From NCBI GenBank assembly GCA_964545285.1, contig CAZJEW010000046.1, forward strand, positions 1 to 6,794: a stretch of DNA of 6,794 bases. The letters are read 5' to 3'. Shown here in pieces: positions 1 through 5,768 of this stretch. Positions within the stretch are counted from its first letter, which is position 1. Every line of letters starts with the position of its first letter. Source of the DNA: CAG-1000 sp964545285. Lineage in GTDB: Bacteria; Bacillota_I; Bacilli_A; RF39; UBA660. The notes beneath the pieces are model-generated. The model was not told the DNA's origin, did no database searches, and saw only the letters and a list, made by a program, of their open reading frames with translations. The translations under genes and the position numbers were made by a program.

Positions 1-909
1 CCATCCATTAAATGAATATCCATTCTTTGCTGGAGAACATAAAGTACCATATTGATTTCCATAAATAATATTTTTGTCAGAACAACTTGTTCCACCATTT
101 GAATCATATGATAAAGTATGTAGTTCATTAAAATATAATACACATTTTGTATTACCTTGTATAATGGAATCATATGAAGATATTGATAAAGTTTTAGTAT
201 TTGTATTATATGAAGGAGTTGCTTCATATGTACAATTTGTTGAACCACTTATTAAATTACCTGTTGTATTTGATGTTGTCGTAGATAATGAATATAATTT
301 CGTATTATTAAGTGCAGTACTTAATTCTCCATCAATATATAATGCTACTACTTCAAAATCTAATCTATGATAGTCACTTGAAATAAACGAATATTCTGAA
401 TCAATAGTAATATCAGCAACATCATTAGTTGCATATCCCCCAACGACTCTAAATTTTACTGTTTTTGATGAACCACTTGTATTTGTTATTAATAATGTAG
501 ATACTTGATCAGTAGTTATCAAACCTGAAGTGGGTAAATTTTCATTATTAGCATACATTACATTAATACCTGATTCAGTTTCATAAACTAATTTATATTT
601 ATTAGACACTTCATTTAATGATGTTACTTTAATATATATTGTTTTCTCTGTATTTGAATCTAATGTTACTTCATTAGTCAATGAATAAGTAATTGTACTA
701 TATTCAGTAGTAGGAACTTCAAAAATAGATATTGAATATAATAGGTTTCCAATATACATCTCGCTTGATCTATAACTACTAGTATTGGTTACAAATGAAG
801 AATAAGAAAATCCTAATATTGGACACAAAAACAATATCATAATAATTACTAAAATATTCTTTTTACATACAAAACTAAAATTCTTTCTAAATTCATTTTT
901 TCTCTTCAT
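1..909 (-). CDS. Secreted surface protein with InlB/Flg_new-type repeat (N-terminal 303 residues; runs off left edge)
   Basis: Open without a stop from the ATG at 907-909 to base 1, so the C-terminus lies outside the window. Residues 1-17 are basic (MKRKNEFRKN...CKK) and residues 18-34 are a hydrophobic core (ILVIIMILFLCPILGF), giving a signal peptide or anchor; cleavage near 35-38 is possible. The stretch after it (SYSSFVTNTSSY...IGNLLYSI, residues 35-62) resembles SipW-dependent TasA/CalY-type N-termini, but that match is loose. Residues 64-220 are rich in Ser, Thr and Asn and look like beta-sandwich material. Residues 190-260 contain a C226/C256 pair ending in KCVLYF. Residues 264-303 form an InlB B-repeat/Flg_new-like unit: YDSNGGT, then YG.L, ending in GYSFNGW, with C276 and C291 possibly forming a disulfide. 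It is probably a surface or matrix adhesin. It lies 38 nt downstream of the prepilin peptidase but has a possible promoter of its own. It has no prepilin G|F-type leader, so it is not a conventional pilin. Secretion and the repeat are fairly sure; the role is unknown. Confidence 0.85.
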   Translation of the reverse strand, partial: MKRKNEFRKNFSFVCKKNILVIIMILFLCPILGFSYSSFVTNTSSYRSSEMYIGNLLYSISIFEVPTTEYSTITYSLTNEVTLDSNTEKTIYIKVTSLNEVSNKYKLVYETESGINVMYANNENLPTSGLITTDQVSTLLITNTSGSSKTVKFRVVGGYATNDVADITIDSEYSFISSDYHRLDFEVVALYIDGELSTALNNTKLYSLSTTTSNTTGNLISGSTNCTYEATPSYNTNTKTLSISSYDSIIQGNTKCVLYFNELHTLSYDSNGGTSCSDKNIIYGNQYGTLCSPAKNGYSFNGW

Positions 910-915
910 ATTAAT

Positions 916-944
916 ATATTACCACTTTCTTATGTTTTTAACAA
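916..944 (-). promoter_or_regulatory. Possible extended -10 promoter of the secreted-protein gene
   Basis: On the minus strand, TTGTTA (944-939) is followed after exactly 17 bp by TAATAT (921-916), with TG one base upstream of the -10 (924-923). Six bases then separate the -10 from the A of the ATG at 909, so transcription could begin on the start codon. The same stretch contains AAGTGGT (927-921), a weak Shine-Dalgarno, so it may instead be a ribosome binding site in a message read through from the prepilin peptidase gene. AT-rich DNA makes such matches easy to find. Confidence 0.4.
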
Positions 945-947
945 ATA

Positions 948-1715
948 TTATATAATTAATTTGTCAACAATTATATTTATTATCTCAGAAAAATATAATG
1001 TTATTAACGCTCCTATTAGAAGAAAAGGTCCAAAAGGAATAATTCCCTCTTTATTTTTTTTAATTATAATAAAAGAAAATATTAATCCTAGAAGAGATCC
1101 CATAAATAATGCTATAAATCCATTAGTAAGTCCTAATATTATACCAATGATACCCATTAGTTTAATATCACCATCCCCTATTGATTCTTTTTTGAATGCT
1201 TTGTTACCTAACCATTTAATTATTAACATAATTATAAATATAATAATTCCATATATAATGTATTTAAAAGTAGCATTAAATCCATTAAATATATACCTTA
1301 CTATTATAGTAGATAAACCACTTAATATTAACACTCTATCTGAGATATAAAAATACATAAAATCACTTACGATAGTAACCATTAAAGCAGATGTAACAAT
1401 CATACTTAACCAAAAATTTATTCCAAATCCAAATAAAACATAATTACATAAAAACAATAATGAAGTAGTTATTTCAGTAAATGGATAAATATAATTAATA
1501 GGTTCGTGACAATATGCACATTTACCTTTTAAAAATATGAATGACAAAACTGGTATATTCATATACCATTTTAATGTTTTACCACATTTAGGACAAAAAC
1601 TTCTTGTAACAGATATTTTTACCTTATTTGGTATTCTATATCCCATACACGCATAAAAGCTTCCCATAATTAGCCCTAAAATTGATATTAAAATAATTAT
1701 TATAACTTCATTCAT
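948..1715 (-). CDS. pilD: Type IV prepilin peptidase (PilD/GspO/ComC family)
   Basis: This is an integral-membrane aspartyl protease of the A24 family. It cleaves the short basic leader of prepilins or pseudopilins at the cytoplasmic face and in many members also N-methylates the new terminus. Its 255 residues match the family's usual size. Visible signatures are GSF at 18-20; two CxxC pairs, C41/C44 and C66/C69, of the zinc-binding N-terminal domain; the first catalytic Asp at D118, with D126 eight residues on in an ISD context; and the second catalytic Asp at D183 in GDGDIKL (180-186). About seven or eight hydrophobic segments follow. The ATG at 1715 has an AGGGGG Shine-Dalgarno (1726-1721) that overlaps the upstream PilC-like gene's TAG stop, so the two are co-transcribed and probably translationally coupled. 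The substrate pilins are not in this window. The family assignment is secure; whether it serves a pilus, pseudopilus or DNA-uptake system is open. Confidence 0.95.
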   Translation of the reverse strand: MNEVIIIILISILGLIMGSFYACMGYRIPNKVKISVTRSFCPKCGKTLKWYMNIPVLSFIFLKGKCAYCHEPINYIYPFTEITTSLLFLCNYVLFGFGINFWLSMIVTSALMVTIVSDFMYFYISDRVLILSGLSTIIVRYIFNGFNATFKYIIYGIIIFIIMLIIKWLGNKAFKKESIGDGDIKLMGIIGIILGLTNGFIALFMGSLLGLIFSFIIIKKNKEGIIPFGPFLLIGALITLYFSEIINIIVDKLII

Positions 1716-1720
1716 ATATT

Positions 1721-1726
1721 CCCCCT
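1721..1726 (-). promoter_or_regulatory. Shine-Dalgarno of pilD overlapping the pilC stop codon
   Basis: AGGGGG on the minus strand, with 5 nt between it and the pilD ATG. Its first two bases belong to the TAG stop of the upstream gene (1727-1725), so ribosomes finishing that gene land on the pilD start region. This is the usual layout for translational coupling and fixes the pilD start. Confidence 0.8.
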
Positions 1727-3545
1727 ATGAAATAGAATTATATATACCAAACATTGGTATTAATACAGATACTAATATAAATCCAACACCTACTGCTAAA
1801 AAACCTATCATAACTGGTTCAATAAATGTTTTGATTTGAGCAACCATATTTCTTTCCTGTTTTTGATAATATTCTCCTACTTTTTCTAACATTGTAGAAA
1901 GTTCTCCGGTTGATTCACCTGTTACAATCATATAATATGCTATATCAGGTATTGCCCAATGGTCCTTAAAGGAAACACTCATTTTTTCACCTTTCAACAA
2001 ATTATTTATAGTATGATACATAATATTTCTATATATTTCATTATTAGTTATTTTCCTTAAAATGTCAATACTATCAGTAAGTAATACATTATTCTTATTT
2101 AAAGTAGCAAAAGTTCTAGCAAATATGCTTAATTCTTTATATATAATCATTTTTCCTATAACAGGTATTTTCATAGCTATTATTTGAATAATAGTTCTAA
2201 ACTCTTTAATATTTTTATACAACCAAATTAATATAAATATTGAGCCTATAAATACTAATATCATTATTCTCCAATTATTTTGAATATAATCAGATGCTCT
2301 TAAAGTAAATAAAGTAATAGAATTTAATTCAGCATTCATTGATTCATATACTGCAACAAATTGAGGAATAATATATACTAATAAAAATATTATAACAGCA
2401 ACAGCAAAAACTAATACAATACAAGGATATGTAATAGCACTTATAATAGCTTTTTTAGTATCTTCTATTTCTTGATAATAATCAGCCATTTCATCAAGAG
2501 TACCTTCTATATCACCAATTAATTCAGAAGATTTTATCATATTTACAAGTAATGCAGGAAATACATTGCCTTGTTTCTTTAAACTATCACTAAATGTATT
2601 ACCCATTGTTAATTCATAGATAACAGAATCATATACACCTTTATATTTTCTTCTTTTGTCTTGTTTAGCAATTATTTTAACTGCTTCTGCTAAAGGTATA
2701 CCAGCTTTAATATAAGTCGCTAATTGAGTTAACCAGAATATTAAATCTTTATTAGTCATTTTCCTTTTTAAACTAGATGCCTCGGTATGAAAGAAATTAA
2801 TCGCCCATGATGTTTCAATTTCATATACAACAAGTCCCTCATCAATTAGATAAGAATAAACATCTAATCTTGATAATGCAGCAAAATATCCAGTAATAAG
2901 TTTACCTTCTTTATTCCTGGCTAAATATCTATAAGTTTGTTTAGAATCACTTTTTTGAGCATCTTCACCAGTTTGATTTATAGTTAATATTTGTAAACTT
3001 GCTTCTCTTTTTTCCCTAGCTTCTTTTACAAAAGAAATATTATTATATTTATTTACAACATATTCTTTAATTTTGGAATTAAGAGGCTTCTCACTTTTAT
3101 TAGATACTAATTTTTCTTTATACTTTTGATACCATTTTTTAATAACTAAATATGCATCATAAACATACTTACTAAATTTAGAATATATTAATATAGGCAA
3201 ATCTTTAAATATAATAGATAAAATATATATAAATCCATAAACAACAGATTTAAACATATAATATATTTCAGAAAAAGGGAATTTTATTATATAATTCCAT
3301 AAGGAAAATAATATATTTTTAGTACCCCAAAATAAATATGTAAAAAAAGATATTACAAATGAAACTAAAAAATCTAATATACTAAAAACACCTAATCCTA
3401 TAGACTTAAGTAAAAGAATTATCTCCTTAAATATATTTTTTATAAATATTATTATATATTTAAATGCATCTATCAATGTAAAAGATTTCTTTTTAGTCTT
3501 TGGTTTAGATGTAATAGGAGTATTTTTCTTATTTTTCTTTTTCAC
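1725..3545 (-). CDS. pilC: PilC/GspF/ComGB-like inner-membrane platform protein with long N-terminal extension
   Basis: This is the membrane platform of a type IV pilus or type II secretion-type machine; it normally links the cytoplasmic motor ATPase to pilin assembly. The canonical part starts near residue 205 (YRYLARNKEGKLITGYF, the family's N-terminal cytoplasmic motif). It continues with a first T2SSF domain at about 265-393 (FWLTQLATYIKAGIPL; transmembrane 372-393), a transmembrane segment at about 426-442, and a second T2SSF domain at about 470-598 (FARTFATL; VTGESTGELSTML at 541-553; transmembrane 575-597). The family is usually about 400 residues; this one has 606. Residues 1-22 are very Lys-rich. 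Residues 23-135 hold several hydrophobic or amphipathic helices, and 140-200 form a charged linker. The start is GTG at 3545, chosen for its AAGGAGGA Shine-Dalgarno 7 nt upstream. The TAG stop overlaps the pilD ribosome site. No PilB/GspE ATPase gene is next to it. The family call is firm; the specific machine is unknown. Confidence 0.93.
   Translation of the reverse strand: MKKKNKKNTPITSKPKTKKKSFTLIDAFKYIIIFIKNIFKEIILLLKSIGLGVFSILDFLVSFVISFFTYLFWGTKNILFSLWNYIIKFPFSEIYYMFKSVVYGFIYILSIIFKDLPILIYSKFSKYVYDAYLVIKKWYQKYKEKLVSNKSEKPLNSKIKEYVVNKYNNISFVKEAREKREASLQILTINQTGEDAQKSDSKQTYRYLARNKEGKLITGYFAALSRLDVYSYLIDEGLVVYEIETSWAINFFHTEASSLKRKMTNKDLIFWLTQLATYIKAGIPLAEAVKIIAKQDKRRKYKGVYDSVIYELTMGNTFSDSLKKQGNVFPALLVNMIKSSELIGDIEGTLDEMADYYQEIEDTKKAIISAITYPCIVLVFAVAVIIFLLVYIIPQFVAVYESMNAELNSITLFTLRASDYIQNNWRIMILVFIGSIFILIWLYKNIKEFRTIIQIIAMKIPVIGKMIIYKELSIFARTFATLNKNNVLLTDSIDILRKITNNEIYRNIMYHTINNLLKGEKMSVSFKDHWAIPDIAYYMIVTGESTGELSTMLEKVGEYYQKQERNMVAQIKTFIEPVMIGFLAVGVGFILVSVLIPMFGIYNSIS
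1744..1760 (-). other. Small perfect hairpin at the 3' end of the pilC-like gene
   Basis: ATACCAA and TTGGTAT form a 7-bp perfect inverted repeat around a 3-nt loop, inside the codons for IPMFGIY near the end of the gene and about 29 nt before the pilD start. There is no T-run after it, so it is not a terminator. It might tune ribosome arrival at pilD or be a by-product of a conserved coding stretch. Confidence 0.35.
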
Positions 3546-3552
3546 TTAAAAA

Positions 3553-3560
3553 TCCTCCTT
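3553..3560 (-). promoter_or_regulatory. Shine-Dalgarno deciding the GTG start of the pilC-like gene
   Basis: AAGGAGGA on the minus strand is the strongest ribosome binding site in the window. It lies 7 nt before the GTG at 3545-3543. No ATG lies nearby in frame, so it supports the non-ATG start. Confidence 0.85.
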
Positions 3561-3578
3561 CTTATTCTATACATTAAA

Positions 3579-3607
3579 AGTATAACATAGTTTTAAATAA
3601 AATTAAA
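3579..3607 (-). promoter_or_regulatory. Extended -10 promoter of the pilC-pilD cluster
   Basis: TGTTATACT on the minus strand supplies an extended -10: TG at 3587-3586 and TATACT at 3584-3579. A weak -35, TTTAAT (3607-3602), lies 17 bp upstream. Transcription would start near 3572, giving a leader of about 27 nt that carries the strong Shine-Dalgarno. It is back-to-back with the promoter of the small plus-strand gene. Confidence 0.55.
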
Positions 3608-3618
3608 CTTATTTTTAA

Positions 3619-3651
3619 TAAATTAAACATTTATTTATAACATTTAATTTA
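3619..3651. repeat. 9-bp inverted repeat between divergent promoters
   Basis: TAAATTAAA (3619-3627) is mirrored exactly by TTTAATTTA (3643-3651) across 15 bp, between the pilC-like promoter and the plus-strand promoter. The right arm lies within the spacer of the plus-strand promoter. It could be an operator, but the sequence is all A and T, so chance is a real alternative. Confidence 0.3.
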
Positions 3652-3665
3652 CTAAAAAATATAAT
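3637..3665 (+). promoter_or_regulatory. Promoter of the small plus-strand gene
   Basis: ATAACA (3637-3642, four of six matches to TTGACA) lies 17 bp before a perfect TATAAT (3660-3665). Seven bases separate the -10 from the GTG at 3673, so transcription would begin at or within two bases of the start codon. It is divergent from the pilC-like promoter. Confidence 0.5.
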
Positions 3666-3672
3666 ATATTAG

Positions 3673-3921
3673 GTGATAATTATAACGACATTAACAAGTA
3701 TTTTAAATACAATAAAAAGTCTAAATTTAGGTTCAGTAGTAACAAACACTAATAATACTTTAAAAACTATAAAAAAAGCAATACCAGTATATAAAGAAAT
3801 AAGACCATATTTTAGAAAAGAAAAAACTCTATTTAAGAAAGAAGAATTATTTAATACAGAAAATGACAAAGAAAAAGAAAGTGAATATATTAATAATGAT
3901 ACATTAACTTTCTTTCATTAA
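3673..3921 (+). CDS. Small basic protein, possibly YqfQ/VrrA-like
   Basis: 82 residues on the opposite strand to all its neighbours. Residues 5-25 form a leucine/isoleucine-rich segment. Residues 25-55 (NTNNTLKTIKKAIPVYKEIRPYFRKEKTLFK) recall the core of Bacillota YqfQ/VrrA-type proteins, where a 'TQKTL...AIP...Q..P...NAKT' pattern recurs; I rest this on memory of the pattern, not on a search. The C-terminal third is acidic and Lys-rich. There is no signal peptide and no methionine after residue 1. A TAG at 3670-3672 closes the frame right before the GTG, so the start is GTG 3673 or a rarer ATT/ATA at 3679/3682 placed behind AGGTGAT. The stop overlaps the lepA stop tail to tail in TTAA (3918-3921). 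The promoter, the sense of the residue pattern and the tight fit between neighbours argue that it is real. Its function is unknown. Confidence 0.7.
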   Translation: MIIITTLTSILNTIKSLNLGSVVTNTNNTLKTIKKAIPVYKEIRPYFRKEKTLFKKEELFNTENDKEKESEYINNDTLTFFH

Positions 3922-5705
3922 TTTTCTTTACCTTCAGTACTTAACAATGTAAGGAAGGCTTCTTGCGGAATAGATACACTACCTACCTGTTTCATTCTTT
4001 TTTTACCTTCTTTTTGTTTTTCAAGGAGTTTTCTTTTACGAGATACATCTCCACCATAACATTTAGCAAGTACATTTTTCTTCATAGCAGAGATATCTTC
4101 TCTAGCTATAACTTTAGATCCTATACAAGCTTGTATAGGAACTTGAAACATTTGTCTTGGTATTATTTTCTTCAAGTTTTCACACACTACTTTTCCTCTT
4201 TTATATGCAAAATCTTTATGAACTATAACGCTTAATGCGTCAATAGTTTCTCCGTTTAATAAAATATTCATTTTAACAAGTTTACTTTCTTTATTTCCAA
4301 TAAAATCATAATCAAATGATGCATAGCCTTTTGTATAACTTTTTAATTTATCAAAAAAATCATATACTATTTCACTTAATGGTAATTCATATTTTAAACA
4401 AAGCCTATTTTCATCTAAATATTCTTGAGTTAAATATATTCCTCTTTTATCCTGACACAATTCCATTACTGAACCTATATATTCACTAGGAAGATATATA
4501 TTAGCTTTAACATATGGTTCTAATATTTTACTTATATAGTTTGCTTCAGGCATTTTAGCAGGAGAAGATATGCTAATACTTGTTCCATCTGTAAGAATTA
4601 CTTCATAAATAACAGATGGACTTGTTGCTATAATATCAATATTAAATTCTCTTTCTATTCTTTCTTCAATTATTTCCATATGAAGAAGACCTAAAAATCC
4701 ACATCTAAATCCAAATCCTAGTGATGTTGATGTTTCTGGTTCAAATGTTAATGAAGAATCACTCAATTTTAATTTAAGTAACGCTTCCTTAAGATTATTA
4801 TATTTTTTACTATCTATTGGATAAATACCAGAAAACACCATTGGTTTCATTGGCTTATACCCAGGTAAACTATCAACATGTTCACCGTCAATACATATAG
4901 TATCCCCCACTTCAACTTCAGTAATTGTTTTAATAGAAGCACCCACATATCCAACTTCTCCAGCATATAAAGATTCTTTTTTAACTTCTTTTGGAGTATG
5001 CTTTCCAAGTTCTAGTACTTCATATACTTTACCACTATTTATAAATCTAATCTTATCATTTATTTTAATGCTACCATCCATAACTCTAATAAGCAATATA
5101 ACACCCTTATATGGATCAAAATAACTATCAAATACTAAAGCCCTCAATAATGAACTATTACTCTTAGGATGAGGAACTTTATCAATTATAGTATCCATCA
5201 AACTTTCAACACCTTCACCAGTTTTAGCAGAACATAATATAATTTCATCTTCATCAAATCCTATAGTATTTATAAGTTCATTTTTAACCTTAAGGGTATC
5301 TGCATTAGGCAAATCTATCTTATTTATCACAGGTATTATTTTAAGATTAGAATCAAGAGCAAGATAAAGATTAGCTAATGTTTGAGCTTCTATTCCTTGA
5401 GTAGCATCTACTACTAATATGGCGCCTTCACATGCGGCTAAACTTCTACTTACTTCATAACTAAAATCCACATGCCCCGGAGTATCTATTAAATGAAGAG
5501 TGTAACCCTTATAATGAAGTTCAACAGCATTTAATTTTATAGTAATTCCTCTTTCTCTTTCCAAATCCATAGAATCTAGAATTTGACTTTTCTTTTCTCT
5601 TTCACTAACTGCATTACAAATATCAAGTATTCTATCAGCAAGAGTACTTTTACCATGATCTATATGAGCTATAATACAAAAATTTCTAATTTTTTCTTTT
5701 TCCAT
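3918..5705 (-). CDS. lepA: Elongation factor 4 (LepA), ribosome-associated GTPase
   Basis: LepA is a cytoplasmic translational GTPase that binds the ribosome and acts on stalled or back-translocating complexes and on 30S maturation. At 595 residues it is complete and close to the usual 600. GTPase motifs: G1 AHIDHGKS (13-20), G2 ERGIT (51-55), G3 DTPGH (74-78), G4 NKID (128-131), G5 SAK (159-161). The EF-G-like domain carries GFGFRCGFLGLLHMEII (330-346), and the LepA-specific C-terminus is AKCYGGDVSRKRKLLEKQKEGKKR (547-570). The ATG at 5705 is chosen because the protein begins MEKEKIRNFCIIAHIDHGKS, at the normal distance from G1, and a TGA lies nine codons upstream. No Shine-Dalgarno precedes it; a promoter does. 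The gene is single and converges on the small plus-strand gene. A 22-bp palindrome falls over codons 523-530. The identity is certain. Confidence 0.98.
   Translation of the reverse strand: MEKEKIRNFCIIAHIDHGKSTLADRILDICNAVSEREKKSQILDSMDLERERGITIKLNAVELHYKGYTLHLIDTPGHVDFSYEVSRSLAACEGAILVVDATQGIEAQTLANLYLALDSNLKIIPVINKIDLPNADTLKVKNELINTIGFDEDEIILCSAKTGEGVESLMDTIIDKVPHPKSNSSLLRALVFDSYFDPYKGVILLIRVMDGSIKINDKIRFINSGKVYEVLELGKHTPKEVKKESLYAGEVGYVGASIKTITEVEVGDTICIDGEHVDSLPGYKPMKPMVFSGIYPIDSKKYNNLKEALLKLKLSDSSLTFEPETSTSLGFGFRCGFLGLLHMEIIEERIEREFNIDIIATSPSVIYEVILTDGTSISISSPAKMPEANYISKILEPYVKANIYLPSEYIGSVMELCQDKRGIYLTQEYLDENRLCLKYELPLSEIVYDFFDKLKSYTKGYASFDYDFIGNKESKLVKMNILLNGETIDALSVIVHKDFAYKRGKVVCENLKKIIPRQMFQVPIQACIGSKVIAREDISAMKKNVLAKCYGGDVSRKRKLLEKQKEGKKRMKQVGSVSIPQEAFLTLLSTEGKEN
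4119..4140. repeat. 22-bp perfect palindrome within lepA
   Basis: TCCTATACAAG (4119-4129) is followed immediately by its exact reverse complement (4130-4140), with the HindIII-type AAGCTT at the centre. It encodes PIQACIG in LepA's C-terminal part. As RNA it could fold into a 9-bp stem with a 4-nt loop; no T-run follows on either strand. Confidence 0.9.
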
Positions 5706-5712
5706 AAGAAAG

Positions 5713-5741
5713 ATTTTATCATAAATTCTTCATTTACACAA
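5713..5741 (-). promoter_or_regulatory. Extended -10 promoter of lepA, abutting the start codon
   Basis: TTGTGT (5741-5736), 17 bp, then TAAAAT (5718-5713), with TG one base upstream of the -10 (5721-5720). Seven bases separate the -10 from the ATG at 5705, so the expected start is at the A of ATG or one base before it. The -35 begins directly after the T-run of the ppa terminator, which makes this short gap fully occupied. Confidence 0.65.
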
Positions 5742-5742
5742 T

Positions 5743-5766
5743 AAAAAAGCATACATAAAGTATGCT
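5743..5766 (-). terminator. Rho-independent terminator of ppa
   Basis: Read on the minus strand, AGCATAC (5766-5760), a 5-nt loop, then GTATGCT (5754-5748), a perfect 7-bp stem, continues straight into a T-run ending near 5743. The stem starts 2 nt after the ppa stop codon. It separates ppa from lepA. Confidence 0.85.
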
Positions 5767-5768
5767 AA

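Noticed and set aside
74..370. Plus-strand open frame of 98 codons
   Set aside because: It lies wholly antisense to the 303-codon secreted-protein frame, which has a signal peptide and a recognisable repeat; the plus-strand translation shows no family features.
799..909. Secreted protein as a type IV prepilin, given the adjacent peptidase
   Set aside because: There is no short basic leader ending in Gly before a Phe/Met and hydrophobic helix with Glu at +5; the N-terminus is a normal signal-peptide type.
961..1350. Plus-strand open frame of 129 codons
   Set aside because: It is the antisense shadow of the prepilin peptidase, hydrophobic only because the complement of its AT-rich codons is also hydrophobic.
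3669..3869. Minus-strand open frame opposite the small plus-strand gene
   Set aside because: No ribosome site or family pattern; the plus-strand frame has a spaced promoter and a protein-like composition. A short membrane peptide cannot be fully excluded.
3963..4235. Plus-strand open frame of 90 codons inside lepA
   Set aside because: Antisense to the conserved LepA C-terminal domain, with no start signals.
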